Assembly: GCA_014649355.1 (NCBI GenBank)
Contig: BMSW01000011.1
Span: forward strand, 62,001 to 126,000
DNA: 64,000 bases
Reading direction: 5' to 3'
From: Streptomyces althioticus
GTDB lineage: Bacteria > Actinomycetota > Actinomycetes > Streptomycetales > Streptomycetaceae
The translations under genes were made by a program, and so were the position numbers. Below the pieces are notes generated by a model. The model was not told the origin of the DNA, searched no databases, and saw nothing but the letters and a program-made list of their open reading frames with translations. Positions 25,505-33,563 of this stretch are shown here, piece by piece (position 1 is the stretch's first letter; each line of letters opens with the position of its first letter).

Positions 25505-25514
25505 CGGCTGACCG

Positions 25515-25520
25515 TACGCT
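25515..25520 (+). promoter_or_regulatory. Leaderless -10 box of the TetR gene
   Basis: TACGCT followed by seven bases and the ATG at 25528. Confidence 0.45.
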
Positions 25521-25527
25521 GTGTCCT

Positions 25528-26226
25528 ATGGGTGCCGTGAAGACGAAGCGGATGCCGCGTGCGGTCCGTGAACAGCAGATGCTGGACGCAGCCGTACGGA
25601 CCTTCGGGAACCGGGGGTACATGGCCGCGTCGATGGACGAGATCGCCGAACTGGCGGGCGTGTCCAAGCCGTTGGTGTATCTGTACCTCAACTCCAAGGA
25701 GGACCTGTTCACCGCGTGCATCCGCCGTGAGGCCAGGGCGCTCACCGAGGCGGTGCGCGTAGGGGCCCGGCCCGAGCTGCCGGCGGACCGGCAGCTCTGG
25801 TCGGGCCTGACCGCGTTCTTCACGCACACCGCCCGGCACCCCGACGGCTGGGCGGTGCTGCACCTCCAGGCGCGCACCCACGGTGAGGTGTTCGCCGCGG
25901 AGGTGGCCGCGATGCGCGCGGAGATCGTCGCGTTCGTGACGCAGCTCATCCTGGCCGCCGCGCGGGAGGCCCACCGCGACCCCGACCTGCGGGAGGCGGA
26001 GGTCTCCGGGCTGGCGGAGGCGCTGGTCGGGGCCGCCGAGTCGCTCGCCGACTGGGCCAACGCCACGCCCGGCGTCACCGCCCGGCAGGCGGCGACCACG
26101 CTGATGAACTTCGCGTGGGCGGGCCTCGGCGACCTGATGGCCGGGCGGCACTGGACGCCGCCCGACGACAGCGGGGACGTGGACGCCCCGGCGGCTCAGA
26201 TCGAGGTCACCTCGCCGGTGGGGTGA
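25528..26226 (+). CDS. TetR-family transcriptional regulator
   Basis: A 232-aa repressor-type protein. The helix-turn-helix lies at about residues 30-55 (MDEIAELAGVSKPLVYLYL), preceded by the usual REQQMLDAAVRTFG helix. The C-terminal domain is helical and would bind an unknown ligand. Neighbouring genes on the minus strand are acyl-group enzymes, and a paired palindrome lies between the FabG4-like and thiolase genes, so it may control them in response to an acyl-CoA. That link is inference. Confidence 0.92.
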   Translation: MGAVKTKRMPRAVREQQMLDAAVRTFGNRGYMAASMDEIAELAGVSKPLVYLYLNSKEDLFTACIRREARALTEAVRVGARPELPADRQLWSGLTAFFTHTARHPDGWAVLHLQARTHGEVFAAEVAAMRAEIVAFVTQLILAAAREAHRDPDLREAEVSGLAEALVGAAESLADWANATPGVTARQAATTLMNFAWAGLGDLMAGRHWTPPDDSGDVDAPAAQIEVTSPVG

Positions 26227-26244
26227 CTCCGGCCTTCGGGGCCC

Positions 26245-26353
26245 GCAGCGGGCCGGTCCGTCGGCGGGCTGACCGCGCCCCCCTCGGATCTCAGAGCGGG
26301 CCGGTCCGGCGGCGGCTGACCGCGCCCTCCCCGGATTTCAGAGCGGGCTGACC
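26245..26353. repeat. Imperfect tandem repeat between converging genes
   Basis: A unit of about 49 bases starting AGCGGGCCGGTCCG and ending CGGATCTCAG occurs at about 26245-26293 and again at about 26294-26341. A third partial copy (GAGCGGGCTGACC) runs into the 3' end of the MaoC-type gene, which suggests the array grew from that gene's end. No gene is seen in the gap. Confidence 0.7.
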
Positions 26354-27195
26354 TCGCCGGTGAGGTGGACCCGGCCGTGGCCCCCGCGCAGGGCGAACCG
26401 CCCGCCGTCGGCCGCGTACGTGACCGTGCCGGGCAGCAGCACCGGCGCCCGGAACTCCGCCCGGACCTCGGCCGCGTCCGGGACGCCGTGGGCGGCCAGA
26501 CAGCGGGCGACGGTCCACATGCCGTGCGCGATGGCGCGCGGGAAGCCGAAGAGGCGCGCGGTGAGCGGGTGCAGGTGGATCGGGTTGCGGTCGCCGGACG
26601 CGGCGCCGTAGCGGCGTCCCAGGTCACCGGGGAGCTGCCACTCCTCGACGGCGGGCAGCTCGGGGTCCCCGGTCCGTCTCGAGGCCTGGGAGTGCGTGGT
26701 CCGGTGCCGGGCCAGGTACGTGCTGCGCGACTCCCACACCAGCTCGTCGCCGGAGCGCAGCTCCGTGACCACGGCCGCCTCGGTGCCGCGCCGGTGCGGG
26801 GCCAGCCCGTCGACGTGCACGGCGAGGTCGTAGAAGGCGGCCGACGGGGTGGCACGGTGGCGGGTGACGGAGATCGACGTGTGCACGAGCCCGAGCAGCG
26901 GCAGCGGGAAGTCCCGGGCGCTCATCAGCCGCATCGCCAGCGGGAAGCCCAGCACGTGCGGATAGGTCACCGGCAGCGTGTCCGCGGCGGCGGGGAAGCC
27001 GCACACCTTCGCGTACGCGGCCAGCCCGGCCGGGTCGGGGCGCAGGCCGGGCAGCACGAGCCGGGTGCGGGGGTGCGCGGCGGCCGGGTCCGGGCGGCGG
27101 AACGGTGACAGGACCGCGCCGCGGGCGAGCAGCGGGGCGAGGGACGGGGAGCGGGTGAGGACGGAGTCGGTCCGCTCCGGCGGGGTCGGCGCCAT
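26338..27195 (-). CDS. MaoC-like (double hot dog) acyl dehydratase
   Basis: A 285-aa protein with two hot-dog folds. The C-terminal half carries the hydratase 2 motif YGAASGDRNPIHLHPL, with the catalytic Asp and His. The N-terminal half is degenerate, as in HtdX-type enzymes. It would hydrate trans-2-enoyl-CoA or dehydrate 3-hydroxyacyl-CoA. The stop of the SDR gene lies one base before its ATG. Order and strand match from memory the M. tuberculosis htdX-fabG4/fadA2 group. Confidence 0.85.
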   Translation of the reverse strand: MAPTPPERTDSVLTRSPSLAPLLARGAVLSPFRRPDPAAAHPRTRLVLPGLRPDPAGLAAYAKVCGFPAAADTLPVTYPHVLGFPLAMRLMSARDFPLPLLGLVHTSISVTRHRATPSAAFYDLAVHVDGLAPHRRGTEAAVVTELRSGDELVWESRSTYLARHRTTHSQASRRTGDPELPAVEEWQLPGDLGRRYGAASGDRNPIHLHPLTARLFGFPRAIAHGMWTVARCLAAHGVPDAAEVRAEFRAPVLLPGTVTYAADGGRFALRGGHGRVHLTGEVSPL

Positions 27196-27196
27196 G

Positions 27197-28504
27197 TCAG
27201 GCCCCCAGCAGGCTCTGGCCGCAGACGCGCACGACCTGGCCGTTGACCGCGCCCGAGCCGGGGTGGGTGAACCAGGCGGTGGTCTCGGCGACGTCGACGG
27301 GCAGACCGCCCTGCGCGAGGGAGTTCATCCGGCGTCCGGCCTCCCGGATGAACAGGGGGACGGCGGCCGTCATCTTCGTCTCGATGAAGCCGGGCGCGAC
27401 CGCGTTCACCGTCACCCCGTGCTCGGCGAGCGCGCGGGGCGCGAGGGCGCGGACCAGGCCGGTGACGCCGGCCTTGCTCGCGCCGTAGTTGGTCTGTCCC
27501 GCGTTCCCGGCGATGCCCGCGATGGAGGCGGTGGTGACGATCCGGCCGTCGCGGCGCAGCGCCCCGGCCTCCAGGAGCGCGTCGGTGGTGCGCAGCACGC
27601 TGCCGAGGTTCACATCCAGCACCGAACTCCAGCGGTCCTTCGCCATGTTGACCAGGCGGCGGTCGCGGGTGATGCCGGCGTTGTGGACGAGTACGTCGAG
27701 TCCGCCGGGGAGCGCCTCGGCGATGCGGGCGCCCGCGTCGGCGGCGGTCATGTCGAGCAGCAGCACGCTCCCGCCGATCCGTTCGGCGACCCGGCGGGCG
27801 TCCTCCTCGGCCTGCGGCACGTCGAGGACGACGACCTCCGCGCCGTCCCGGGCCAGGGTCGCGGCGACGGCCTCGCCGATGCCCCGCGCGGCGCCGGTGA
27901 CCAGGGCGGTGCGGCCGGTCAGGGGGCGGTCGGCGTCCTCGGGGGCGGGGCTCTCCTGGTCGCCGACGGCGATCACCTGGCCGCTGACGTAGGCGGACTT
28001 GGGGGAGAGCAGGAAGCGCAGGGTGGACTCGGCGGCGGAGGCGTCGGTGAGCCGGACGAGGTTGACGGTCCTGCCGCCGCCGGTCTCCTTGCCGAGGGAG
28101 CGGGTGAAGCCCTCCAGCGCCTGCTGGGCGGCGGCCTGGTGGTGGTCGGCCGTGTCGAGCGGGGCGCCGAGCACGACGATCCGGCCGCTCTCGGCGACGG
28201 ACCGGACGACGGGGTGGAGGGCGGCGTGCACCTCGTCGAGGTCCTCGACGGTGCGCACCCCGGTGGCGTCCAGGACGACCGCGGCGGGCTTCCCGGCGGC
28301 CTCGTCCGTGGGGAGTCCGGTGCGGGCGAGGACGGGCGCGAGGTCGAGGCGGGAGGCGCCCGCGGTGAGGTGGAGCAGCCCGCCGTCCAGCGCCGGACGC
28401 TCCTGTGACCAGCGGCGCAGCGGGGCGGGCCGGGGCAGGCCCAGACGGCGCGTGAGGAAGCGGCCCGGCGCGGTGCCGGTGAAGCTCAGATAGCGGTCGG
28501 CCAT
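27197..28504 (-). CDS. High-molecular-weight 3-oxoacyl-(ACP/CoA) reductase, FabG4-like
   Basis: A 435-aa short-chain dehydrogenase, about 190 residues longer than ordinary FabG. The extra N-terminal domain is a degenerate Rossmann-like fold with no cofactor loop. The active half holds TGAARGIGEAV for NAD(P)H, NAGI, and the YGASK catalytic pair (about Y340, K344). FabG4 of mycobacteria has the same two-domain layout and reduces 3-oxoacyl-CoA. It would work with the dehydratase downstream and the divergent thiolase. Confidence 0.9.
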   Translation of the reverse strand: MADRYLSFTGTAPGRFLTRRLGLPRPAPLRRWSQERPALDGGLLHLTAGASRLDLAPVLARTGLPTDEAAGKPAAVVLDATGVRTVEDLDEVHAALHPVVRSVAESGRIVVLGAPLDTADHHQAAAQQALEGFTRSLGKETGGGRTVNLVRLTDASAAESTLRFLLSPKSAYVSGQVIAVGDQESPAPEDADRPLTGRTALVTGAARGIGEAVAATLARDGAEVVVLDVPQAEEDARRVAERIGGSVLLLDMTAADAGARIAEALPGGLDVLVHNAGITRDRRLVNMAKDRWSSVLDVNLGSVLRTTDALLEAGALRRDGRIVTTASIAGIAGNAGQTNYGASKAGVTGLVRALAPRALAEHGVTVNAVAPGFIETKMTAAVPLFIREAGRRMNSLAQGGLPVDVAETTAWFTHPGSGAVNGQVVRVCGQSLLGA

Positions 28505-28544
28505 CGGGGACTCCCAGGTGTGCGGGCGAGGGGCTCACTCGGTG

Positions 28545-28574
28545 CTTACTCTGGAGTAAGGTTACCGGAGGTAA
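28545..28574. promoter_or_regulatory. Double palindromic operator between divergent fatty-acid genes
   Basis: Two palindromes stand side by side: CTTACTCTGGAGTAAG (28545-28560, seven-base arms) and TTACCGGAGGTAA (28562-28574, five-base arms). The shared TTAC...GTAA ends suggest two dimers of one regulator, probably TetR-type, that acts on both the FabG4-like and thiolase promoters. The TetR gene 2.3 kb away is the nearest candidate. Confidence 0.65.
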
Positions 28575-28604
28575 GCCTATGTCACGGTTGAGGAGCAGGT
28601 CGAG

Positions 28605-29891
28605 ATGAGCACCCTGAAGCCGGCCGCCGTGCGGCGCGTCGCGGTCATCGGCGGCAGCCGCGTCCCCTTCGCCCGCTCCGACGGGCCCTACGCCACCGCC
28701 TCCAACCAGGAGATGCTCACCGCCGCCCTGGACGGCCTCGTCGACCGCTACGGACTCGAACAGCCCGGCGCGGTGGACGAGTTCGTGGCCGGCGCGGTCC
28801 TCAAGCACAGCCGCGACTTCAACCTCGCCCGGGAGACCGTCCTCGGCTCCCGCCTCGACGCCCGCACCCCCGCCTACGACATCCAGCAGGCGTGCGGCAC
28901 CGGACTCCAGGCGGTCGTCGCCGCCGCCAACAAGATCGCCCTCGGCCAGACCGAGGCCGCGGTCGCCGGCGGCTCCGACACCGCGAGCGACGCGCCCCTC
29001 GGCGTCAACGACGACCTGCGCAAGGTGCTCCTGGAGGCGCGCCGCGCCAAGTCCCTCGGCGCCCGCCTCAAGGCCCTCGCCAAGGTGCGCCCCGGCCACC
29101 TCGTCCCCGACATCCCGCGCAACGCCGAGCCGCGCACCGGACTTTCCATGGGCGAGCACGCCGCCGTCACCGCCCGCGCCTGGGGCGTCACGCGCGAGGC
29201 CCAGGACGAACTCGCCGCCACCAGCCACCAGCGGCTCGCCGCCGCCTACGAACGGGGCTTCTTCCAGGACCTGGTGGTGCCCTTCCGCGGCCTGGCCCGC
29301 GACCAGAACCTGCGCCCCGGCTCGACGGTGGAGAAACTCGCCACGCTCAAGCCGGTGTTCGGCGTCGACGGGCCCGCTCCCACGATGACGGCGGGCAACT
29401 CCACCCCGCTCACCGACGGCGCCGCCGTCGTGCTGCTGGCGAGCGAGGAGTGGGCCGAGGAGCGCGGCCTGGAACCGCTGGCGTACCTCACCGCGTACGA
29501 GACCGCCGCCGTCGACTTCGTGCACGGCGACGTCGCCGACGGCGAGGACGGCCTGCTGATGGCGCCCGCGTACGCCGTCCCGCGGCTGCTGGAGCGGGCG
29601 GGTCTCGGCCTGGACGACTTCGATCTCGTCGAGGTGCACGAGGCGTTCGCCTCCCAGGTGCTCGCCACCCTGGCGGCCTGGGAGAAGCGCGGACTGCCGC
29701 CCGTCGACCGGACCCGGCTGAACGTGGCCGGCTCCTCGCTCGCCACCGGCCACCCCTTCGCCGCCACCGGCGCCCGCATCGTGGCCACCCTCGCCAAGCT
29801 GCTCGCCGAGCGGGACACCCCCGGCCGCGGTCTGATCTCGATCTGCGCCGCCGGCGGACAGGGCGTCACGGCCGTTCTGGAACGGCCCTGA
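28605..29891 (+). CDS. Acetyl-CoA C-acyltransferase (thiolase), FadA2-like
   Basis: A 428-aa degradative thiolase. The nucleophile is C97 in QQACGTGLQA, the catalytic histidine is in GHPFAATGAR (about H383), the second Cys is in ICAAGGQG (about C414), and VEVHEAFA supplies the conserved NEAF-like region, with His in place of Asn. It cleaves 3-ketoacyl-CoA in the last step of beta-oxidation. GGAG stands ahead of the ATG. It is divergent from the FabG4-like gene and shares the palindromic operator. Confidence 0.92.
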   Translation: MSTLKPAAVRRVAVIGGSRVPFARSDGPYATASNQEMLTAALDGLVDRYGLEQPGAVDEFVAGAVLKHSRDFNLARETVLGSRLDARTPAYDIQQACGTGLQAVVAAANKIALGQTEAAVAGGSDTASDAPLGVNDDLRKVLLEARRAKSLGARLKALAKVRPGHLVPDIPRNAEPRTGLSMGEHAAVTARAWGVTREAQDELAATSHQRLAAAYERGFFQDLVVPFRGLARDQNLRPGSTVEKLATLKPVFGVDGPAPTMTAGNSTPLTDGAAVVLLASEEWAEERGLEPLAYLTAYETAAVDFVHGDVADGEDGLLMAPAYAVPRLLERAGLGLDDFDLVEVHEAFASQVLATLAAWEKRGLPPVDRTRLNVAGSSLATGHPFAATGARIVATLAKLLAERDTPGRGLISICAAGGQGVTAVLERP

Positions 29892-30132
29892 GCAGCGCGA
29901 TCCCGGCCTCCTGGGGCGCCGTACCTGAGTGACCCTCACGTAACCCCCGACACTGCACACGCTTGATCCCGCTCCACCCCCGAACCGGCACGAACCCCTC
30001 ACGCCAGAGCCGTACGATCCCCGCACCGACCGGTGGCGTCCCGAGCCGCGGACGCCCCGGTGAGCGCCTCGGCGTGCGAGGCACGTACGTCGTGGCACCC
30101 CGCAGTTCGCCTGCACGCCCCAGGAGCCGCCC
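29892..30132. other. Intergenic region before the acyl-CoA synthetase gene
   Basis: No gene is seen. A possible -10 (TACGAT at 30013-30018) would leave a leader of about 110 bases. Confidence is low. Confidence 0.3.
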
Positions 30133-32055
30133 GTGTCCACCCCGCACCACGCCACCGCTCTCGACGCCGCCGTCCACGGGGCGCCCGTCCTCGTCCCGCC
30201 GGCCACCCGCCGGCTGGACGGGGCCGTCCGCGAGGCGTCGGTCCCGCCGTTCGCGCAGCCGGTGCGGCACGGGTCCCTCGCCGACCTGCCGTTCGAGAAC
30301 GCGGGCGTCGCGCCCGGCGACGTCGTCCTCAGCCGGAAGACCGGGGACGGCTCCTGGCGCGACGTGACCGCGCAGCGGTTCGCCGCCGAGGTCCTCGCCG
30401 CCGCGAAGGGACTCGTCGCCGAGGGACTGGCGCCGGGCGACCGCGTCGCGATCATGGCCCGCACCGTCTACGAGTGGACCGTCCTCGACTTCGCCGCCTG
30501 GGCCGCGGGACTGGTCACCGTCCCCGTCTACCCGACCTCGTCCGCCTACCAGGCCCGCTGGATCCTCCAGGACTCCGGCGCCGTCGCCCTGATCACCGAG
30601 ACCGCCGGCCAGGCCGCCGCCATGGGCCCGGAGCTGCCGCACCTGCCCGACCTGCGGCACGTGTGGGTCATGGAGAAGGGACACGTCGACGCCCTCGCGG
30701 ACGCCGGCGCGCACATACCCGACCACGAGATCGAGGTGCGCCGGGGCATGCTCGGCCCCGACACCCTCGCCACCCTCGTCTACACCTCCGGCACCACCGG
30801 CCGCCCCAAGGGCTGCGCCCTCACCCACGGCAACTTCTTCGCCGAGGTGGACAACGCCATCGAGCTGCTCTACCCGGTCTTCCGGGACCGCACGGACGAC
30901 GAGGCGTCCGTCCTGCTCTTCCTCCCCATGTCGCACGTCTTCGGCCGCATGGTCGCCGTGGCCTGCGTCCGCGCCCGGGTACGCCTCGGCCACGCGCCCA
31001 GCCTGGCCGCCGAGGACCTGCTGCCCGACCTGGCGAGCTTCCGGCCCACCTGCCTGCTCACCATCCCGTACATGCTGGAGAAGGTGTTCAACACCGCCCG
31101 CGCCAAGGCCGAGGCGGGCGGCCGGCAGTCCACCTTCGACCGTGCCGCCACGGTGGCCCGCCGCTACGGCGAGGCCCTGGAGGCCCGTCAGACCGGCACC
31201 GGCGGCGGCCCCTCCCGCTCCCTGAAGACGGCCCGCGCCTTCTACGACCCGCTGGTCTACCGCAAGATCCGCAACGCCATGGGCGGCAGGGTCCGCTACG
31301 CCATCTGCGGCGGATCCCCCCTGGGCGCCGGCCTCGCCGCCTTCTTCGCCGGAGTCGGCATCGAGATCTTCGAGGGCTACGGCCTCACCGAGACCACCGG
31401 CGCCTCGACCGTCACACCCCCGCTGAAGCCCCGCCTCGGCACCGTCGGCTGGCCCCTGCCCGGCACGAAGATCCGGATCGCGGCGGACGGCGAGGTCCTG
31501 GTCTCCGGCGAGCACGTGCTGCGCGGCTACTGGGACCCGCAGGCGGGCGGCGTCGTGCCCGCCACCCGGGACGGCTGGTTCGCCACCGGCGACGTCGGCG
31601 AGCTGGACGACGAGGGCTATCTGACCATCACCGGCCGTAAGAAGGAGCTGATCATCACGGCGGGCGGCAAGAGCGTCGCCCCGGCCCCGCTGGAGAACTG
31701 GCTCCGCTCCCACCCCCTGATCTCCCAGGTGATGATCCTCGGCGACCACCGCCCCTACGTGACCGCCCTGATCACCCTCGACCTCGACGGCATCACCCAC
31801 TGGCGCCGGATGAACGGCAAGCACCCCGTCCCCGCGAAACTCCTCGTCGACGACGAGGAGCTGCGGGCGATCCTGCAGCGCGCCGTCGACGAGGCCAACA
31901 AGATGCTGTCCCGCCCCGAGTCCATCCGGCGCTTCGCCGTCCTCCCGGAGGACTTCACCGAGGAGGCCGGCCACCTCACGCCGTCCATGAAGCTGCGCCG
32001 CGAGGCGATCCTCAGGGACTTCGCGGACGAGGTGGAGGCGCTGTACACGAGGTAG
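30133..32055 (+). CDS. Long-chain fatty acyl-CoA synthetase (AMP-forming)
   Basis: A 640-aa adenylating enzyme, FadD15-like. The AMP-binding signature is LVYTSGTTGRPKGCALTHGN. GYGLTETTG is the A5 motif, and GWFATGDVGELDDEGYLTI with GRKKELIITAGGK covers A7-A10 and the catalytic lysine region. It activates fatty acids to acyl-CoA for oxidation or lipid synthesis. The GTG start has CAGGAG upstream. It follows the thiolase gene on the same strand. Confidence 0.95.
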   Translation: MSTPHHATALDAAVHGAPVLVPPATRRLDGAVREASVPPFAQPVRHGSLADLPFENAGVAPGDVVLSRKTGDGSWRDVTAQRFAAEVLAAAKGLVAEGLAPGDRVAIMARTVYEWTVLDFAAWAAGLVTVPVYPTSSAYQARWILQDSGAVALITETAGQAAAMGPELPHLPDLRHVWVMEKGHVDALADAGAHIPDHEIEVRRGMLGPDTLATLVYTSGTTGRPKGCALTHGNFFAEVDNAIELLYPVFRDRTDDEASVLLFLPMSHVFGRMVAVACVRARVRLGHAPSLAAEDLLPDLASFRPTCLLTIPYMLEKVFNTARAKAEAGGRQSTFDRAATVARRYGEALEARQTGTGGGPSRSLKTARAFYDPLVYRKIRNAMGGRVRYAICGGSPLGAGLAAFFAGVGIEIFEGYGLTETTGASTVTPPLKPRLGTVGWPLPGTKIRIAADGEVLVSGEHVLRGYWDPQAGGVVPATRDGWFATGDVGELDDEGYLTITGRKKELIITAGGKSVAPAPLENWLRSHPLISQVMILGDHRPYVTALITLDLDGITHWRRMNGKHPVPAKLLVDDEELRAILQRAVDEANKMLSRPESIRRFAVLPEDFTEEAGHLTPSMKLRREAILRDFADEVEALYTR

Positions 32056-32068
32056 CCGCCCGGCGGCG

Positions 32069-32755
32069 TCAGGAGGCCTGGCGCTCCCCGGGCACGCGGG
32101 CGATCAGGGACGCCTGAGGCGTGGGCTCGCCCTGCCGGGCGTCGGGCTCCCGGACGGTGCGCTGCACCAGGGCGAAACCGGCTTCCTCCAGCAGCTCCGC
32201 GACCTGCTCAGGCCGCATCCGCCGGAAGTCGAGGCTGACCGGGTGACCCCAGGGGTGCACGTGCCGCCGCGGCTCGTCACCCATCTGGAAGGCGACCAGC
32301 AGATGGCCTCCGGGCGCCAGCACCCGGCGGAACTCGGCGTACACGGCGGGCAGGTCCTCCGGCGGGGTGTGGATCGTGGAGTACCAGGACACGAGCCCGG
32401 CGAGGGAGCCGTCGGGCAGGTCCAGGGCGAACATCGAGCCCTGCTCGAAGCGCAGCCCCGGATTCTCCCGGCGGGCGATCGCCAGCATCGACTCCGACAG
32501 GTCCACGCCGTGGACGTCCAGACCGCGCGAGGCGAGGAAGCCGGTCACCCGGCCGGGCCCGCACCCCACGTCGGCCACCGGCGCGCCCTCGCCGACCAGC
32601 TCGGCGAACCCGGCCAGCAAGGCCCGGTCCAGCGGCATGGCGGCGGAAAGGTCCCGGAACGTCTCGGCGTAGTCCTCGGCGATCGCGTCGTAGAAGGCGC
32701 GGGTCGTGCGGACGTGCTCCGGCTGGTCGGCGTGCGCGGGTCGGCTCGTGGTCAT
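32069..32755 (-). CDS. Class I SAM-dependent methyltransferase
   Basis: A 228-aa methyltransferase with the SAM loop VADVGCGPGRVTGFLASRG and the acidic HGVDLS at the end of strand two. The substrate is unknown. The start at 32755 (MTTSRP) is chosen because a -10 box lies seven bases before it. The longer frame adds 52 residues of unlikely composition. It converges on the acyl-CoA synthetase gene, 13 bases away. Confidence 0.85.
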   Translation of the reverse strand: MTTSRPAHADQPEHVRTTRAFYDAIAEDYAETFRDLSAAMPLDRALLAGFAELVGEGAPVADVGCGPGRVTGFLASRGLDVHGVDLSESMLAIARRENPGLRFEQGSMFALDLPDGSLAGLVSWYSTIHTPPEDLPAVYAEFRRVLAPGGHLLVAFQMGDEPRRHVHPWGHPVSLDFRRMRPEQVAELLEEAGFALVQRTVREPDARQGEPTPQASLIARVPGERQAS

Positions 32756-32762
32756 GGACGGG

Positions 32763-32768
32763 ACGCTA
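32763..32768 (-). promoter_or_regulatory. Leaderless -10 box of the methyltransferase gene
   Basis: Read on the minus strand, TAGCGT followed by seven bases and the ATG at 32755. Confidence 0.45.
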
Positions 32769-32981
32769 CCTGCGGCCACTGACAGCCCCTCAGGGGCCGC
32801 CACTCGAGCATGGACGATCTGCCTCACCGCTACGAGCGCGGGAGCCGGGCACGGAATTCCGCGCTGATCATGCGGCACGTCCGAGAGGAGAAGGCGTTCG
32901 GCGGAATTCACCGAAATTTCTCCGGCTGTGTTCGCCCGGGTGTGTTCCTTCGGGTGGTCCGCCGCTCCGCCCGCCCCGGGG

Positions 32982-33023
32982 AAAAAGGCAGGAGCCCCGT
33001 TCGCCTCGCGGCGTGGGGCTCCT
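32982..33023 (-). terminator. Intrinsic terminator of the cold-shock gene
   Basis: On the minus strand AGGAGCCCC (33023-33015) pairs with GGGGCTCCT (32998-32990) around a GC-rich loop and is followed by GCCTTTTTCCCC, one of the few true T-run terminators here. Confidence 0.85.
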
Positions 33024-33061
33024 TGGGTACTGCTAGTCGTTCCCGGATCGGAGGATCAGGG

Positions 33062-33265
33062 TCAGGCCGGGGTGACGTTCTCCGCCTGCGGGCCCTTCGG
33101 GCCCTGCGTGACGTCGAAGGTGACCTGCTGGTTCTCCTCGAGGGACCGGAAGCCGGTCGCGTTGATCGCGGAGTAGTGGACGAAGACGTCGGGGCCGCCG
33201 CCCTCCTGGGCGATGAATCCGAAGCCCTTTTCGGCGTTGAACCACTTCACGGTTCCGGTAGCCAT
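33062..33265 (-). CDS. Cold-shock domain protein (CspA family)
   Basis: A 67-aa single OB-fold protein. RNP1 is KGFGFI and RNP2 VFVHYSAI. WFNAEKGFG is the family start. It binds single-stranded RNA or DNA and acts as an RNA chaperone. AAGGAGGG lies six bases before the ATG. A promoter about 150 bases upstream and a hairpin in the leader suggest control through the mRNA, as known for cspA genes, and a strong terminator makes it a one-gene unit. Confidence 0.97.
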   Translation of the reverse strand: MATGTVKWFNAEKGFGFIAQEGGGPDVFVHYSAINATGFRSLEENQQVTFDVTQGPKGPQAENVTPA

Positions 33266-33356
33266 AAGCCCTCCTTGGGCTCAAAGGGTTGCCCTGCTCC
33301 AGAACCAGCAAGTGTGAAGACAATTCCGCACAACTGCATCCGTCTGAGAACGACAA

Positions 33357-33385
33357 GAGCCCGCGGTCACATGCTCCGCAGGCTC
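33357..33385 (-). promoter_or_regulatory. Hairpin in the cold-shock mRNA leader
   Basis: GAGCCCGCGG (33357-33366) pairs with CCGCAGGCTC (33376-33385) with one mismatch and a nine-base loop, inside the 5' untranslated region of the csp mRNA. It may take part in temperature-dependent refolding. Confidence 0.5.
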
Positions 33386-33421
33386 TGTACTGCAAGGGAA
33401 ACCAAACTGCAACTTGCGATG

Positions 33422-33449
33422 AGCCTAGCACGCAGGGGCCCGTTCGCAA
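33422..33449 (-). promoter_or_regulatory. Promoter of the cold-shock gene
   Basis: On the minus strand TTGCGA (33449-33444), a 16-base spacer and TAGGCT (33427-33422). Transcription from about 33415 would leave a leader of about 150 bases. Confidence 0.6.
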
Positions 33450-33551
33450 TAGAGGTCAAGATCACGTCACCCGAATGTTTCAACGCCCCGTTCGTCACGC
33501 GCGTGCGTTCGAACCGGTGGGGGCGACCGCTGCCCCGCCCGGCGCAAGGTC

Positions 33552-33557
33552 TAGCCT
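33552..33557 (+). promoter_or_regulatory. Leaderless -10 box of mqnA
   Basis: TAGCCT followed by six bases and the GTG at 33564. There is no ribosome site. Confidence 0.5.
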
Positions 33558-33563
33558 CACGAT

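Noticed and set aside
26967..30464. A 1165-residue minus-strand frame across the FabG4 and thiolase region
   Set aside because: It crosses two well-supported genes in the wrong frame and contains low-complexity Arg/Pro-rich stretches.
32810..32990. A plus-strand start MDDLPHRYERGSR opposite the methyltransferase promoter
   Set aside because: No ribosome site, falls apart into shadow sequence of the csp region, and the ORF does not resemble any coding pattern.
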